Part shown: piece by piece, positions 28,648 to 40,956 of the stretch
How the letters are laid out: the number at the start of each line of letters is the position of its first letter
How positions within the stretch are numbered: the first letter of the stretch is position 1
Assembly: GCA_020161775.1 (NCBI GenBank)
Contig: JAIUOW010000013.1
Coordinates: 80,276 to 144,275, forward strand
DNA from: Pseudomonadota bacterium
GTDB lineage: Bacteria; Pseudomonadota; Gammaproteobacteria; Burkholderiales; Burkholderiaceae_C
Direction of reading: 5' to 3'
Length of the DNA: 64,000 nucleotides
Notes under the pieces: model-generated
The model's input: only the letters and a program-made list of their open reading frames with translations
The model's database searches: none
Told to the model about the DNA's origin: nothing
Position numbers and translations under genes: made by a program

Positions 28648-30638
28648 CCGAGCTGCGCAACGTCGAAGCCGACCTGTCGCGCTTTCGGGTGCGCATCCTG
28701 GTGGCCAGCATCGTGGTGGTGCTGGCGTTCCTGCTGCTCGCGTCGCGCCTGGTGTACCTGCAGGTGGTGCGCCACGACGACCTGGACGAGCAGGCCGAGG
28801 CCAACCGCACGGCCATCGTGCCCATCATTCCCAACCGCGGGCTGATCCTGGACCGCAACGGCGTGATCCTGGCCACGAACTATTCGGCCTACACGCTGGA
28901 GATCACGCCCTCGCGGCTGTCCATGCCGCTTGAAAAAACCATCGATGAACTGGCCCAGGTCATCGACATCCAGTTGCGCGACCGCCGGCGGTTTCGCAAG
29001 CTGCTGGACGAATCGCGCAGCTTTGAATCCCTGCCCATCCGCACCCGCCTGACGGACGAAGAGGTGGCACGGTTTGCGGCGCAGCGCTTTCGCTTCCCCG
29101 GCGTGGAGATCAAGGCAAGGCTGTTTCGCAACTACCCCTGGGGCGACCTGGCCAGCCATGTGGTGGGCTACATCGGCCGCATCAACCAGAGCGAGAAGAA
29201 GGCCATGGAAGACTGGTCCGACGAGGACCAGGGCAACTACCGCGGCACCGAATACATCGGCAAGCTGGGCGTGGAGCAGAGCTTTGAAAAGCAGCTGCAC
29301 GGCATCACCGGCGTGGAGCAGGTGGAAACGTCCGCTGGCGGGCGGGCGGTGCGCAAGCTGGCCAGCATCCCGGCCACGCCGGGCAATACCGTCATGCTGT
29401 CCATCGACATCAAGCTGCAAAAGCTGGTGGAAGACATGTTTGGCGAACGCCGCGGCGCGCTCGTGGCGATCGACCCCAAGACCGGTGAAGTGCTGTCGTT
29501 CGTGAGCAAGCCCACATTCGACCCGAACCTGTTCGTGGACGGCATCGACGCCGAGAGCTGGCAGATGCTCAACGAGTCCATCGACAAGCCGCTGCTGAAC
29601 CGCGCGCTGCGCGGCACCTACCCGCCGGGCTCCACCTACAAGCCGTTCATGGCCATGGCCGCGCTGCAGACGGGCAAGCGGTCCGCCACCACCATCATCA
29701 ACGACGCGGGCTCCTGGAACTTCGGCGGTCATGTGTTCCGCAGCCACGGCGACCATGGCCTGGGCCCGGTGGACATGCACACGAGCATCGTCAAGTCCAG
29801 CAACGTGTATTACTACTCGCTGGCCAACGAGCTGGGCGTGGATGCCATGCATGACTTCATGAAGCCGCTGGGCTTTGGCCAGATCACCGGCATTGATGTG
29901 CAGGGCGAGGTACGCGGCGTGCTGCCCAGCCAGGAATGGAAGCGCAACTATTACAAGCGCCCCGAGCAGAAGAAGTGGTATGCGGGCGAAACCATCTCGC
30001 TGGGCATCGGCCAGGGCTACAACGCCTTCACCATGCTGCAGCTCGCGCAGGCCACGGCGGTGCTGGCCAACAACGGCATCAAGCACAAGCCACGTCTGGT
30101 CATTGCCACGCAGGACTCCGTGTCACGCACCCGCATCCCGGTGCCGGCCGCACCGCCCGTCGATCTGGGCTACAAGCCTGAAAACGTAGCCGTGGTGCGC
30201 AAGGCGCTGGTGGGCGTGACGCAGGAGGGCACCTCGGCGCGCGTGTTCGCTGGGGCGGGCTACCTGTCGGGTGGCAAGACCGGCACGGCCCAGGCCGTGA
30301 CCATTGGCCAGAAAGACAAATACAACGCCACCAAGCTCGAAGAGCACCAGCGCGACCATGCCCTGTACATGGCATTCGCGCCGGCGGACGACCCGAAGAT
30401 CGCGCTGGCCGTGATCGTGGAGAACGCCGGCTTTGGCGCCGCGCACGCCGCGCCGATTGCGCGGCGCGTGTTTGACTACTGGCTGCTGAGCCAATACCCC
30501 AGCGACGAAGACATGGCCGCCGTGCGCAAGGGTCAGGCGGCGGCGCCGATCGGCAAGCCGCGCAACGCAGCCGAGGTGGGTTGGCCACCAGCACCCACGG
30601 CTGCTGCGCCCGCAGCATCGTCACCGGTGGCGCCCTGA
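28644..30638 (+). CDS. mrdA: Penicillin-binding protein 2 (peptidoglycan DD-transpeptidase)
   Basis: A 664-residue class B PBP that cross-links peptidoglycan during elongation. It has one N-terminal membrane helix (ILVASIVVVLAFLLLASRL), a dimerisation/pedestal domain (NRGLILDRNGVILATNYSA) and the transpeptidase domain with SxxK (PPGSTYKPF), SxN (KSSNVYYY) and KTG (GGKTGTAQAV). The start overlaps the mreD stop (ATGA). The partner glycosyltransferase gene rodA does not follow, which is often the case elsewhere. A Pro/Ala-rich tail of about 40 residues ends the protein. Confidence 0.95.
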   Translation: MTELRNVEADLSRFRVRILVASIVVVLAFLLLASRLVYLQVVRHDDLDEQAEANRTAIVPIIPNRGLILDRNGVILATNYSAYTLEITPSRLSMPLEKTIDELAQVIDIQLRDRRRFRKLLDESRSFESLPIRTRLTDEEVARFAAQRFRFPGVEIKARLFRNYPWGDLASHVVGYIGRINQSEKKAMEDWSDEDQGNYRGTEYIGKLGVEQSFEKQLHGITGVEQVETSAGGRAVRKLASIPATPGNTVMLSIDIKLQKLVEDMFGERRGALVAIDPKTGEVLSFVSKPTFDPNLFVDGIDAESWQMLNESIDKPLLNRALRGTYPPGSTYKPFMAMAALQTGKRSATTIINDAGSWNFGGHVFRSHGDHGLGPVDMHTSIVKSSNVYYYSLANELGVDAMHDFMKPLGFGQITGIDVQGEVRGVLPSQEWKRNYYKRPEQKKWYAGETISLGIGQGYNAFTMLQLAQATAVLANNGIKHKPRLVIATQDSVSRTRIPVPAAPPVDLGYKPENVAVVRKALVGVTQEGTSARVFAGAGYLSGGKTGTAQAVTIGQKDKYNATKLEEHQRDHALYMAFAPADDPKIALAVIVENAGFGAAHAAPIARRVFDYWLLSQYPSDEDMAAVRKGQAAAPIGKPRNAAEVGWPPAPTAAAPAASSPVAP

Positions 30639-30654
30639 ACGCCAGCGACGCCTC

Positions 30655-31671
30655 TCAAGCGCCAGTGACGCCTGGCGCCCCGGCGCCTGCTTGCGCCAGC
30701 CAGGTCCCCACGGCCTCCGGCATCGCCAGCACGTGCCCGGGCAGACGCCCCTGCGGGAATCCGACGTGCCCGCCCTGCGCTGGTTGCCACAGCGTCACAT
30801 GGGCGCCAACCTCATGTGCCGCGGGCAGGCTTTGCGCGGGCACAAACGGGTCGTTCAAGGCGTTGACCACCAGCGCCGGCACGCGGATGCGGTGCAGGTG
30901 GGGCTTGGCCGAGGCGCGCGCCCAATAGTCGTCGGTGTCGCGAAAACCGTGCAGCGGCGCGGTGAAGATGTTGTCGAACTCGTAGAGATCGCGCGCGCGC
31001 AGCAGCCGGTCGCGGTCGAACAGGCCGGGGTGCTGCTGCAGCTTCTGCAGCGCCTTGGGCACCATGGTGCGCAGGAACATGCGGGTGTAGACCAGCCGGT
31101 TGAAGCCCTGGCCGATCGCGCGGCCGCCGGCCGCCAGGTCGATCGGCGAGCAGACCGACGCCACGGCACACGCAACACCCCGGGCCGCGTCGCCCATTTC
31201 GCCGGCCCAGCGCATCAGGGCGTTGCCACCCAGAGACACGCCCACCGCCAGCACAGGGCCCGACCGCGCTGCCGCCAGACGCTGCAGCACCCAGCCGATT
31301 TCTTCAAAGTCGCCGGAATGGTAGGCACGCGGGCCCAAGTTGAGCTCACCGCTGCAGCCACGGAAATGCGGGACGGCATAAGCCCAACCGCGCGCGCGAG
31401 CAAAGTCGGCAAAGGCTTCGGCGTAATGGCTGCGCGACGAACCTTCCAGCCCATGGAACAGCACCAGCAGCGGCTGGGTGGACGAAGGGGCAGGCGCCAC
31501 TAGGAAGTCAACATCAATGAAGTCGCCGTCCGGTGTGTCCCACCGCTCGCGCCGGTAGACCGGTGGCGGGCCCGACACGCGGCGCGCATAGAGCGCCGGC
31601 CAGATCGTCTGCAGGTTGCCGCCGGGCAGCCACCAGGGGGCGGTGTAGTTCAAGGAAGCACCTGCTGTCAA
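30655..31671 (-). CDS. YheT-family alpha/beta hydrolase
   Basis: A 338-residue alpha/beta hydrolase of the YheT/ABHD1-3 family. The N-terminal APWWLPGGNLQTIWPAL is diagnostic. The fold shows LVLFHGLEGSSRSHYAE (oxyanion loop), PHFRGCSGELN, the nucleophile in AVGVSLGGNALMRW (Ser) and a late LWQPAQGGHVGFP (His). Members are esterases or lipases with unclear natural substrates. It is the last gene of a three-gene minus-strand operon and is convergent with mrdA. Confidence 0.87.
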   Translation of the reverse strand: MTAGASLNYTAPWWLPGGNLQTIWPALYARRVSGPPPVYRRERWDTPDGDFIDVDFLVAPAPSSTQPLLVLFHGLEGSSRSHYAEAFADFARARGWAYAVPHFRGCSGELNLGPRAYHSGDFEEIGWVLQRLAAARSGPVLAVGVSLGGNALMRWAGEMGDAARGVACAVASVCSPIDLAAGGRAIGQGFNRLVYTRMFLRTMVPKALQKLQQHPGLFDRDRLLRARDLYEFDNIFTAPLHGFRDTDDYWARASAKPHLHRIRVPALVVNALNDPFVPAQSLPAAHEVGAHVTLWQPAQGGHVGFPQGRLPGHVLAMPEAVGTWLAQAGAGAPGVTGA

Positions 31672-32117
31672 TGAAGCACCTGTGGTGCATCGCCCACTTC
31701 CTGCAGCTCGCTGGGCGCGCCGGGGCTGGCGTGGTGCACCACCAGGCGCCAGCCCTGCGCGGTCTTGTGATAGACGTTGGTGGCAATAACCCAGGCCTGT
31801 TGCGGGCCATCGGGCGTCATGACGTCGATACGCTCCAGCACGTTGTGCACGGCGCTCGCCAGCGATTCGACCTTGCGCACGCGCTGCGGCACCGCGCTGA
31901 TCGGCCCGTTGGAAAACATGGCATCGAACGTTGCGCGTATCGCCAGCGCCCCGACCACGCGCGGGCCGCCCGGGTGTACGCAGACGATTTCATCCTCGTC
32001 CGCCCAGCAGGCCATGAGCTTTTCAATGTCGCCCGTCTGCAGCGCCTCATAAAGCGCGGCCTCGATGTCATCGGCGGTGCCGCCGATGGCGGCGGCCTGG
32101 TGTCGGGTTTTGGGCAT
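31668..32117 (-). CDS. SnoaL/DUF4440-like (NTF2 fold) protein
   Basis: A 149-residue protein starting MPKTRHQAAA. ALYEALQTGDIEKLMACWADEDEIVCVHPGG and VIATNVYHKTAQGWRLVVHHASP are typical of the SnoaL/DUF4440 branch of the NTF2 superfamily, whose members bind or transform small molecules. No specific function can be given. It overlaps the YheT-type gene by four bases, so the two are translationally coupled. Confidence 0.75.
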   Translation of the reverse strand: MPKTRHQAAAIGGTADDIEAALYEALQTGDIEKLMACWADEDEIVCVHPGGPRVVGALAIRATFDAMFSNGPISAVPQRVRKVESLASAVHNVLERIDVMTPDGPQQAWVIATNVYHKTAQGWRLVVHHASPGAPSELQEVGDAPQVLH

Positions 32118-32133
32118 GGTCCGGCCAGCTCTG

Positions 32134-32913
32134 CTATTGCGTGGGGGGTGCGTGATTTTGCATCGGCGCGCCGCCCAGCCAGTGGGCCACCGTGGTGCGC
32201 AGGTCTTTTTGCGCGGCCTGCCAGACCAGCTCGGGTGCGGCCACGTGGATGCCGCGCGGCGCCAGCTGCAGCGCAACGTCCAGGAATTCAGCCACCTTGA
32301 CGGCACGCACCGGCTGCTCGCTGCTGGGCACCATGTACTGGAAAACCGACAGCATCCAGCGTGCAATGCGTTGCGGCAGGCTCAGCCCGCCGGGCGCGCC
32401 CGGCCGTTGCGCCGAGCGCACAAAGATCACCCGCTCAAAACCGAGCGCCGCCACCGCCTGCTCGTCCAGCCCGGCCAGACCGCGCTTGAGCGCCTCGGGC
32501 AGGCGGCCCTGGGCATGCGGCAACACCACCGCCAGCGTGGTCGCGCCGCAGCGGCGCATCCATGCGGCCACCGGCGCCAGATCGACGGGCTGGGGCGTCC
32601 ACAGCGCCCGTTCGCGGTCATGGAACAGGCGCGGCGGGTCGAACATGATCACGCCCGCCTGCGCCGCCGCCAGCGGCCAATGGTCGGGCGTGGCGTCGCC
32701 GGTCTGCACCATGGTCACGCCGCGCATCCCGTCGGTGAACGGCTCGCGCGCCAGCACCAGCGTGCGCGCAAAGCGCTGCGCGCCGGCCAGACGGCGCAAC
32801 ACCTCGTTGCCCAGCGTGCCCGTGGCGCCGGCCACCAGCAGCGCGGAACCCTCCGGCACGGCGGGTATGGGGCGGCTGGCTGCCTGAAGGGCTTGAAGCG
32901 GGGTGACTGGCAT
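32134..32913 (-). CDS. NAD(P)-binding Rossmann-fold protein
   Basis: A protein of about 259 residues. An N-terminal Rossmann motif (LLVAGATGTLGNEVLRRL) marks it as an atypical short-chain dehydrogenase/epimerase-like protein (NmrA/NAD(P)H-binding class). The catalytic YxxxK is not evident, so it may bind rather than oxidise. Start MPVTPLQALQ at 32913; the frame continues upstream into the lemA promoter region. It is first in the operon with the SnoaL-like and YheT-type genes and divergent from lemA. Confidence 0.65.
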   Translation of the reverse strand: MPVTPLQALQAASRPIPAVPEGSALLVAGATGTLGNEVLRRLAGAQRFARTLVLAREPFTDGMRGVTMVQTGDATPDHWPLAAAQAGVIMFDPPRLFHDRERALWTPQPVDLAPVAAWMRRCGATTLAVVLPHAQGRLPEALKRGLAGLDEQAVAALGFERVIFVRSAQRPGAPGGLSLPQRIARWMLSVFQYMVPSSEQPVRAVKVAEFLDVALQLAPRGIHVAAPELVWQAAQKDLRTTVAHWLGGAPMQNHAPPTQ

Positions 32914-32959
32914 CCCATCTATGCTACCTTTACAGTCCCCGCCCTTTGAGGAACGCTCC

Positions 32960-33556
32960 ATGAAACGCTGGCTCCTGATCCTGACCTCCACCCTGGCGCT
33001 GCTGGGCCTGACAGGCTGCGGCTACAACGACTTCCAGCGCCTGGACGAACAGACCAAGGCTGCATGGAGCGAGGTGCTCAACCAGTACCAGCGCCGCGCA
33101 GACCTGATTCCCAACATCGTCAACACCGTCAAGGGCGAGGCCAACTTCGAGCAGGAAACCCTGACCAAGGTGATCGAGGCACGGGCCAAGGCCACCGCCA
33201 TCCAGGTCACGCCCGAGACGCTGAACAATCCCGAAGCGTTCAACAAGTTCCAGCAGGCCCAGGGTGAGCTGGGCAGCGCGCTGAGCCGCCTGATGGTGAC
33301 GGTGGAACGCTACCCCGACCTGAAGGCGAACAAGGGCTTCAGCGACCTGCGCGTGCAGCTGGAAGGCACCGAAAACCGCATCACCGTGGCACGCAACCGC
33401 TACATCCAGGCCGTGCAGGAATACAACGTGCTGGCCCGCAGCTTCCCCAGCAACCTGACGGCCATGGTGTTCAGCTACAGCCCCAAGCCCAGCTTCACCG
33501 TGCAGAACGAAGCGCAGATTGCCACGCCACCGCAGGTGGACTTCAACAAGAAATAA
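32960..33556 (+). CDS. lemA: LemA family lipoprotein
   Basis: A 198-residue protein with a lipoprotein signal peptide (lipobox LTGC near residue 21) followed by a long helical domain. YNDFQRLDEQTKAAWSEVLN, YQRRADLIPNIVNTVKG and the FPSNLTAMVF tail are LemA hallmarks. It is most likely anchored to a membrane facing the periplasm. Its role is not well defined. It is nine bases from the next gene and forms a lemA-TPM-TPM operon that is widespread. Confidence 0.9.
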   Translation: MKRWLLILTSTLALLGLTGCGYNDFQRLDEQTKAAWSEVLNQYQRRADLIPNIVNTVKGEANFEQETLTKVIEARAKATAIQVTPETLNNPEAFNKFQQAQGELGSALSRLMVTVERYPDLKANKGFSDLRVQLEGTENRITVARNRYIQAVQEYNVLARSFPSNLTAMVFSYSPKPSFTVQNEAQIATPPQVDFNKK

Positions 33557-33565
33557 GGCATCGCC

Positions 33566-34495
33566 ATGCCGCTGATGCGTGCACTGCGGGCCGGCACCGC
33601 CACTGTGCTGCTGGCGCTGGCCGCGCTGCTGGCACCTGCATGGGCACAAGGCCTCCAGCCGGTGCCTGCGCTGACGGCGCATGTGCTGGACACCACCGGC
33701 ACGCTGGACACCACCCAGCTGCAGATGCTGGACGCCAAGCTGGATGCGTTTGAAAAGTCCAGCGGATCGCAGGTTGTGGTCCTGATGGTGCCCACGACCC
33801 AGCCCGAGGACATTGCCAGCTATGCCAACCGCGTGGGCAACACCTGGAAGATCGGGCGCAAGGACGTGGGCGACGGCCTGCTGCTGGTGGTGGCCAGGAA
33901 TGACCGCAAGGTCCGTATCGAAGTGGCCAAGACACTGGAAGGCGCCATTCCCGACCTGGCCGCCAGGCAGGTGATCGACGAGGCCATCACGCCCGCCTTC
34001 CGCCAGGGCGATTTCGCGCGCGGGCTCGACGCCGGCACCGACCGCCTCATCGCGCTGATCCGGGGCGAGGCCCTGCCTGCGCCGGCGGCGCCGCCGCGGG
34101 GGGCGTTGGGTGATAGGGGCTTCGACTGGGAAGACCTGGCGATCTTCATGTTCATGGCCGTGATGGTGGGCGCTCCGCTGGCGCGCGCGGTGTTCGGGCG
34201 CAAGCTGGGGGCCCTGCTGGTGGGCGCGGGCACGGGCGCGGTGGCGCTGTTCATCACCGCCAGCCTGCTGGTCGCGGCGGTGGCGGCGCTGGTGGCCATG
34301 CTGGTGGGGCTGTTTTCCAGCGGCAAGCCCGGCATGCTGTCGCGCGGGCGCTCCGGCGGCGGGCTTGGCGGCTGGGCCGGCGGCGGCTCCGGTGGCTGGA
34401 GCAGCGGCTCCGGCGGCGGCTTCAGCTCCGGCGGCGGCTTCAGCTCCGGCGGGGGTGGCGACTTTGGAGGCGGCGGCGCCTCGGGGGACTGGTGA
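33566..34495 (+). CDS. TPM-domain membrane protein (YgcG family)
   Basis: A 309-residue protein. A signal peptide (LLALAALLAPAWAQG) precedes a TPM_phosphatase domain (LTAHVLDTTGTLD; VVVLMVPTTQPEDIASYANRV; DGLLLVVARNDRKVRIEV; LEGAIPDL). Then come membrane segments (MFMAVMVGAPLARAVFG; LFITASLLVAAVAALVAML) and a Gly/Ser-rich tail with repeated FSSGG units. Family members support photosystem repair in plants; their bacterial role is unknown. The low-complexity tail corresponds to GC-rich repeats in the DNA at about 34,350-34,490. Confidence 0.82.
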   Translation: MPLMRALRAGTATVLLALAALLAPAWAQGLQPVPALTAHVLDTTGTLDTTQLQMLDAKLDAFEKSSGSQVVVLMVPTTQPEDIASYANRVGNTWKIGRKDVGDGLLLVVARNDRKVRIEVAKTLEGAIPDLAARQVIDEAITPAFRQGDFARGLDAGTDRLIALIRGEALPAPAAPPRGALGDRGFDWEDLAIFMFMAVMVGAPLARAVFGRKLGALLVGAGTGAVALFITASLLVAAVAALVAMLVGLFSSGKPGMLSRGRSGGGLGGWAGGGSGGWSSGSGGGFSSGGGFSSGGGGDFGGGGASGDW

Positions 34496-35007
34496 TGCTG
34501 CTGCAACGACTCAAGCGCCTGTGGCGTCACGCCTGGACGGACGAAGCCGACGTGCGCCGCGCGGTGCCGCCCGCGTTGCTGCAGCGGCTCATGCAACGCG
34601 TGGGCGCCAGCGAGCGGCGGCACAGCGGCGAAATCCGCATCCACATCGAGGCCAGCCTGCCCTGGAGCTACCTGTGGCGCGACGCCTCGGCGCGCGACCG
34701 CGCAGTGGCCCTTTTCGGCAAACTGCGCGTCTGGGATACCGAGCACAACAACGGCGTGCTGATCTACCTGCTGTTGGCCGAGCACGCGATTGAAATCGTG
34801 GCCGACCGGGGCCTCAGCCATCGCGTGCCCACGCAGGACTGGCAAGCCATGGTGGACCGCATGGGCACGGCCTTTCGCGACGGCCGGTTCGAAGACGGCT
34901 TGACCCAGGCGCTGGCCGAAGTCTCCGCCGTGCTGGTCCAGCACTTCCCTCTGGCCGAGGGCCAGGTCAACCCCAACGAACTGCCGGACGAGCCGTCCCT
35001 GGGTTAG
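34495..35007 (+). CDS. TPM-domain protein (second, without membrane segments)
   Basis: A protein of about 170 residues. GEIRIHIEASLPWSYLW, VWDTEHNNGVLIYLLLAEHAIEIVADRG and the following helical part match the TPM domain, here without signal peptide or membrane helix. The ATG shares one base with the stop of the preceding TPM gene, indicating coupling. It is the last gene before the convergent atp operon. Confidence 0.8.
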   Translation: MLLQRLKRLWRHAWTDEADVRRAVPPALLQRLMQRVGASERRHSGEIRIHIEASLPWSYLWRDASARDRAVALFGKLRVWDTEHNNGVLIYLLLAEHAIEIVADRGLSHRVPTQDWQAMVDRMGTAFRDGRFEDGLTQALAEVSAVLVQHFPLAEGQVNPNELPDEPSLG

Positions 35008-35061
35008 GCGGTGCCGTAAACACCATCCGGCGCGCGCACCATGCCCCAACCGTGCAGGTAC

Positions 35062-35091
35062 AAAAAAGCCCCGGTCTTTCGAGCGGGGCTT
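35062..35091 (-). terminator. Rho-independent terminator of the atp operon
   Basis: On the minus strand AGCCCCG and CGGGGCT form a GC stem around a loop of about nine bases, followed by TTTTTT. It lies about 30 bases past the atpC stop, the right place to end the atp transcript. Confidence 0.8.
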
Positions 35092-35119
35092 CGGCTTCAG
35101 GCTGGTTGCGAGAACCGGC

Positions 35120-35536
35120 TTATTTCTTCTGGCGGTATTTGCGCAGCGCGGCAATCTGCGCGGCCATCACAGCCAGCTCGGACTGTGCGCGGGCGATGTC
35201 AAGTTCGCCCTTGGCGTTCTTGAGCGCCTCCTCGGCAGCGGCCTTGGCGGCGTTGGCCTTTTCGTCGTCCAGGTCCTTGCCGCGGATGGCAGTGTCGGAC
35301 AGGACCGTGACGCAATTGGGTTGCACTTCCAGAATGCCGCCGGCGACGAAGACGAATTCCTCGCTGCCGTCAGCCATCTCGATGCGCACCGAGCCGGGCC
35401 GGATCCGCGTGATCAGCGGCGTGTGGCGCGGATAGATGCCCAGTTCGCCAGCCTCGCCGGGCAGGGCCACGAACTTGGCCTCGCCCGAGAAGATGGCCTC
35501 TTCGGCACTGACCACATCAACGTGGATGGTGTTCAT
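35120..35536 (-). CDS. atpC: F-type ATP synthase subunit epsilon
   Basis: A 138-residue protein of the F1 central stalk. It has the beta-sandwich motifs [35 protein letters not shown] and [14 protein letters not shown], then the regulatory helical hairpin rich in Ala/Lys/Glu. Last gene of the operon. Confidence 0.95.
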   Translation of the reverse strand: MNTIHVDVVSAEEAIFSGEAKFVALPGEAGELGIYPRHTPLITRIRPGSVRIEMADGSEEFVFVAGGILEVQPNCVTVLSDTAIRGKDLDDEKANAAKAAAEEALKNAKGELDIARAQSELAVMAAQIAALRKYRQKK

Positions 35537-35559
35537 GTCGATTCCGTTCCTAGGGCCGA

Positions 35560-37925
<2,366 letters not shown>

Positions 37926-37946
37926 GAGTGGCTCCTGCTGGTGGAA

Positions 37947-39500
37947 TTAAGCGAACGACTTCTTGAACGCGGCGATGGCGGCGGTCAATTCGGCTTCGGC
38001 ATCCTTGTCCATGGCACGGTCGTTTTCCAGCTTGGACAGCAGCGTGGCGTGCTTGTCCTTGAGGTAAGCGTGCATGCCATGTTCAAACGGGAGGACCTTC
38101 TTCACGTCCACATCGTCCATGAAGCCCTTGTTCACCGCGAACAGCGAGGCGGCCATCAGGGCGATGGACAGCGGGCTGTACTGGGCCTGCTTGAGCAGCT
38201 CGGTCACGCGGGCACCGCGGTCGAGCTGCTTGCGGGTGGCTTCGTCCAGGTCGGAGGCGAACTGCGCGAAAGCAGCCAGCTCACGGTACTGGGCCAGGTC
38301 GGTACGGATACCGCCGGACAGCGACTTGATCAGCTTGGTCTGGGCAGCACCACCGACGCGCGACACCGAGATACCGGCGTTGATGGCGGGGCGGATACCG
38401 GCGTTGAACAGGCTGGTTTCCAGGAAGATCTGGCCGTCGGTGATCGAGATCACGTTGGTCGGCACGAAGGCGGACACGTCGCCGGCCTGCGTTTCAATGA
38501 TCGGCAGCGCGGTCAGCGAGCCGGTCTTGCCCTTGACTTCACCCTTGGTGAAGGCTTCCACATAGTCGGCGTTCACACGGGCGGCACGCTCCAGCAGGCG
38601 GCTGTGGAGATAGAACACGTCGCCGGGGTAGGCTTCGCGGCCCGGCGGGCGGCGCAGCAGCAGCGAAACCTGGCGGTAGGCCACGGCCTGCTTGGACAGG
38701 TCGTCATAAACGATCAGCGCGTCCTGACCGCGGTCGCGGAAGTACTCGCCCATGGTGCAGCCCGAGTAGGCCGACACGTACTGCATGGCAGCCGATTCGG
38801 AAGCGGAAGCCGCCACCACGATGGTGTATTCCATCGCGCCGGCCTGCTCCAGCGCGCGCACGACGTTCTTGATCGACGAAGCCTTCTGGCCGATCGCGAC
38901 GTACACGCAGGTCATGTTCTGACCCTTCTGGTTGATGATGGCGTCGATGGCCACGGCCGTCTTGCCGGTCTGGCGGTCGCCAATGATCAGCTCGCGCTGG
39001 CCACGGCCCACGGGCACCATGGAGTCAATCGACTTCAGGCCGGTCTGCACCGGCTGGTCCACCGATTTACGCGCGATCACGCCGGGGGCAACCTTTTCGA
39101 TCACGTCCGTCATCTTGGCGTTGATCGGGCCCTTGCCGTCGATCGGCTGGCCCAGCGCGTTGACCACGCGGCCAATCAGCTCGGGGCCGACCGGCACTTC
39201 CAGAATGCGGCCCGTGCACTTGACGGTATCGCCTTCGGAGATGTGCTCGTATTCGCCCAGAATCACCGAGCCCACCGAGTCACGCTCGAGGTTCAGCGCC
39301 AGGCCATAGGTGGGGGTGCCGTCGGCGGTGGCCGGGAATTCCAGCATTTCGCCCTGCATCACATCGGACAGGCCATGGATACGCACGATGCCGTCGGTCA
39401 CGGACACCACGGTGCCCTGGTTGCGAATGTCGGCGCTGGCGGACAGCCCTTCAATGCGGCTCTTGATCAGTTCAGAAATTTCTGCGGGATTGAGTTGCAT
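37947..39500 (-). CDS. atpA: F-type ATP synthase subunit alpha
   Basis: A 517-residue non-catalytic F1 subunit. Visible are [12 protein letters not shown], the Walker [52 protein letters not shown] and the arginine-finger region [14 protein letters not shown] very long plus-strand open frame opposite this and its neighbours is an antisense shadow. Confidence 0.97.
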   Translation of the reverse strand: MQLNPAEISELIKSRIEGLSASADIRNQGTVVSVTDGIVRIHGLSDVMQGEMLEFPATADGTPTYGLALNLERDSVGSVILGEYEHISEGDTVKCTGRILEVPVGPELIGRVVNALGQPIDGKGPINAKMTDVIEKVAPGVIARKSVDQPVQTGLKSIDSMVPVGRGQRELIIGDRQTGKTAVAIDAIINQKGQNMTCVYVAIGQKASSIKNVVRALEQAGAMEYTIVVAASASESAAMQYVSAYSGCTMGEYFRDRGQDALIVYDDLSKQAVAYRQVSLLLRRPPGREAYPGDVFYLHSRLLERAARVNADYVEAFTKGEVKGKTGSLTALPIIETQAGDVSAFVPTNVISITDGQIFLETSLFNAGIRPAINAGISVSRVGGAAQTKLIKSLSGGIRTDLAQYRELAAFAQFASDLDEATRKQLDRGARVTELLKQAQYSPLSIALMAASLFAVNKGFMDDVDVKKVLPFEHGMHAYLKDKHATLLSKLENDRAMDKDAEAELTAAIAAFKKSFA

Positions 39501-39536
39501 GACTCTTTCCTTCTTTCTTTAGTTAGCTGGTCCGCG

Positions 39537-40067
39537 TCAAGCGGTCAGCGCCGTTTTCATTTGTTCCAGACGGGCCTTGACCGAAGTGTCGAGCACCTCG
39601 TCGCCCACCACCACGCGAATACCGCCGATCAGCCCGGCGTCCAGCTCGACGCGGACATTGAGCTTGCGGCCAAACCGCTTTTCCAGCACGGCCGACAGGC
39701 TGGCCAGTGCCGCTGCATCCACCGGGAACGCGCTATAGACCACCGCATCGGACGACCCGGCCTGCGCGTTCTTCAGCGCGCGAAACTGGGCCGCGATTTC
39801 GGGCAAGGCCTCCAGGCGGCCGTTTTCGATCACGGTGCGCAGGAAGTTCTTGGCGGTCTCGGGCAGCGCCGTCTTGGCCACGCCCGCGATCACGTCAAAC
39901 ACCTGCTGGTCGGTGACCTTGGGGTTGCTGGCGAACTGCTGCAGCTGCTCGTTGCCGGCAACAGCCGCGAGCGGCTCCAGCCAGGCAGCTGCGGCGCCCA
40001 GGTCAGCCTTGGCCGACTGGTACAGGGCCTCGGCGTAGGGGCGTGCGATGGTGGCGATTTCGGCCAT
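39537..40067 (-). CDS. atpH: F-type ATP synthase subunit delta
   Basis: A 176-residue peripheral-stalk protein. [34 protein letters not shown] and the C-terminal [23 protein letters not shown] are the family signature. It lies nine bases after atpF. Confidence 0.93.
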   Translation of the reverse strand: MAEIATIARPYAEALYQSAKADLGAAAAWLEPLAAVAGNEQLQQFASNPKVTDQQVFDVIAGVAKTALPETAKNFLRTVIENGRLEALPEIAAQFRALKNAQAGSSDAVVYSAFPVDAAALASLSAVLEKRFGRKLNVRVELDAGLIGGIRVVVGDEVLDTSVKARLEQMKTALTA

Positions 40068-40076
40068 GGTGTCCTC

Positions 40077-40547
40077 TTACAGCTCGGTCTTGAGGCGGTT
40101 CAGCAGATCAGCGTGGACGCCAGCATTGACTTCCTTGCGCAGGATCTGCTCGGCGCCCTTGACGGCCAGCGCGGCCACCTGCTCGCGCAGGGCTTCGCGG
40201 GCCTTCACGGTCTGCTGCTCGGCTTCCACACGGGCAGCGGCAACGATCTTGTTGCCCTCTTCCGTGGCGCGTGCCTTGGCTTCCTCGACGATGGTCTGGG
40301 CGCGGCGCTCGGCATCCGCCAGGCGGGCAGCCGTCTCATTGCGCGATTTGGCCAGTTCTTCTTCCACCCGCGCGTTGGCGGCGGACAGTTCAGATTTGGC
40401 CTTGTCGGCGGCAGCGAGGCCTTCGGCGATCTTCTTCGCGCGCTCGTCCAGCGCCGTGGCGATGGGAGGCCACACGAATTTCATCGTGAACCCGACCAGG
40501 ATCAGGAACACGATCATCTGGATGATCAGGGTACCGGTGATGCTCAT
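40077..40547 (-). CDS. atpF: F-type ATP synthase subunit b
   Basis: A 156-residue peripheral-stalk protein: one N-terminal membrane helix ([19 protein letters not shown]), then a long Ala/Glu/Lys/Arg-rich coiled coil ([20 protein letters not shown] and onward) ending in the delta-binding region. It is separated from atpE by 84 bases containing a GC-rich repeat. Confidence 0.94.
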   Translation of the reverse strand: MSITGTLIIQMIVFLILVGFTMKFVWPPIATALDERAKKIAEGLAAADKAKSELSAANARVEEELAKSRNETAARLADAERRAQTIVEEAKARATEEGNKIVAAARVEAEQQTVKAREALREQVAALAVKGAEQILRKEVNAGVHADLLNRLKTEL

Positions 40548-40553
40548 TTAATT

Positions 40554-40622
40554 CCCCCGCCCCCGTTGCGGCTGCGCCGATCCCCCCGCAAGGGGGCAAC
40601 GCCAGCAGCCCGGCAAGGCTTC
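40554..40622. repeat. GC-rich palindromic intergenic element between atpE and atpF
   Basis: The spacer contains nested inverted repeats: an inner CCCCC-GCAA-GGGGG hairpin (about 40583-40596) and outer CGTTGC / GCAACG arms (40564-40569 and 40596-40601), followed by GCCAGCAGCCCGGCAAGGC. It resembles the dispersed palindromes common between genes in Comamonadaceae genomes. In this position it could stabilise or attenuate the transcript so that atpE is made in excess of atpF. Confidence 0.55.
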
Positions 40623-40631
40623 ATGGATGAT

Positions 40632-40916
<285 letters not shown>

Positions 40917-40956
40917 TTAACGAGAAAAGAAAAGGGAAAGCGCGAAAACAACCGGA

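Noticed and set aside
34345-34490. Tandem-repeat-like DNA considered as an intergenic repeat or CRISPR
   Set aside because: It encodes the Gly/Ser-rich tail of a TPM protein; units are short and in frame, with no spacers.
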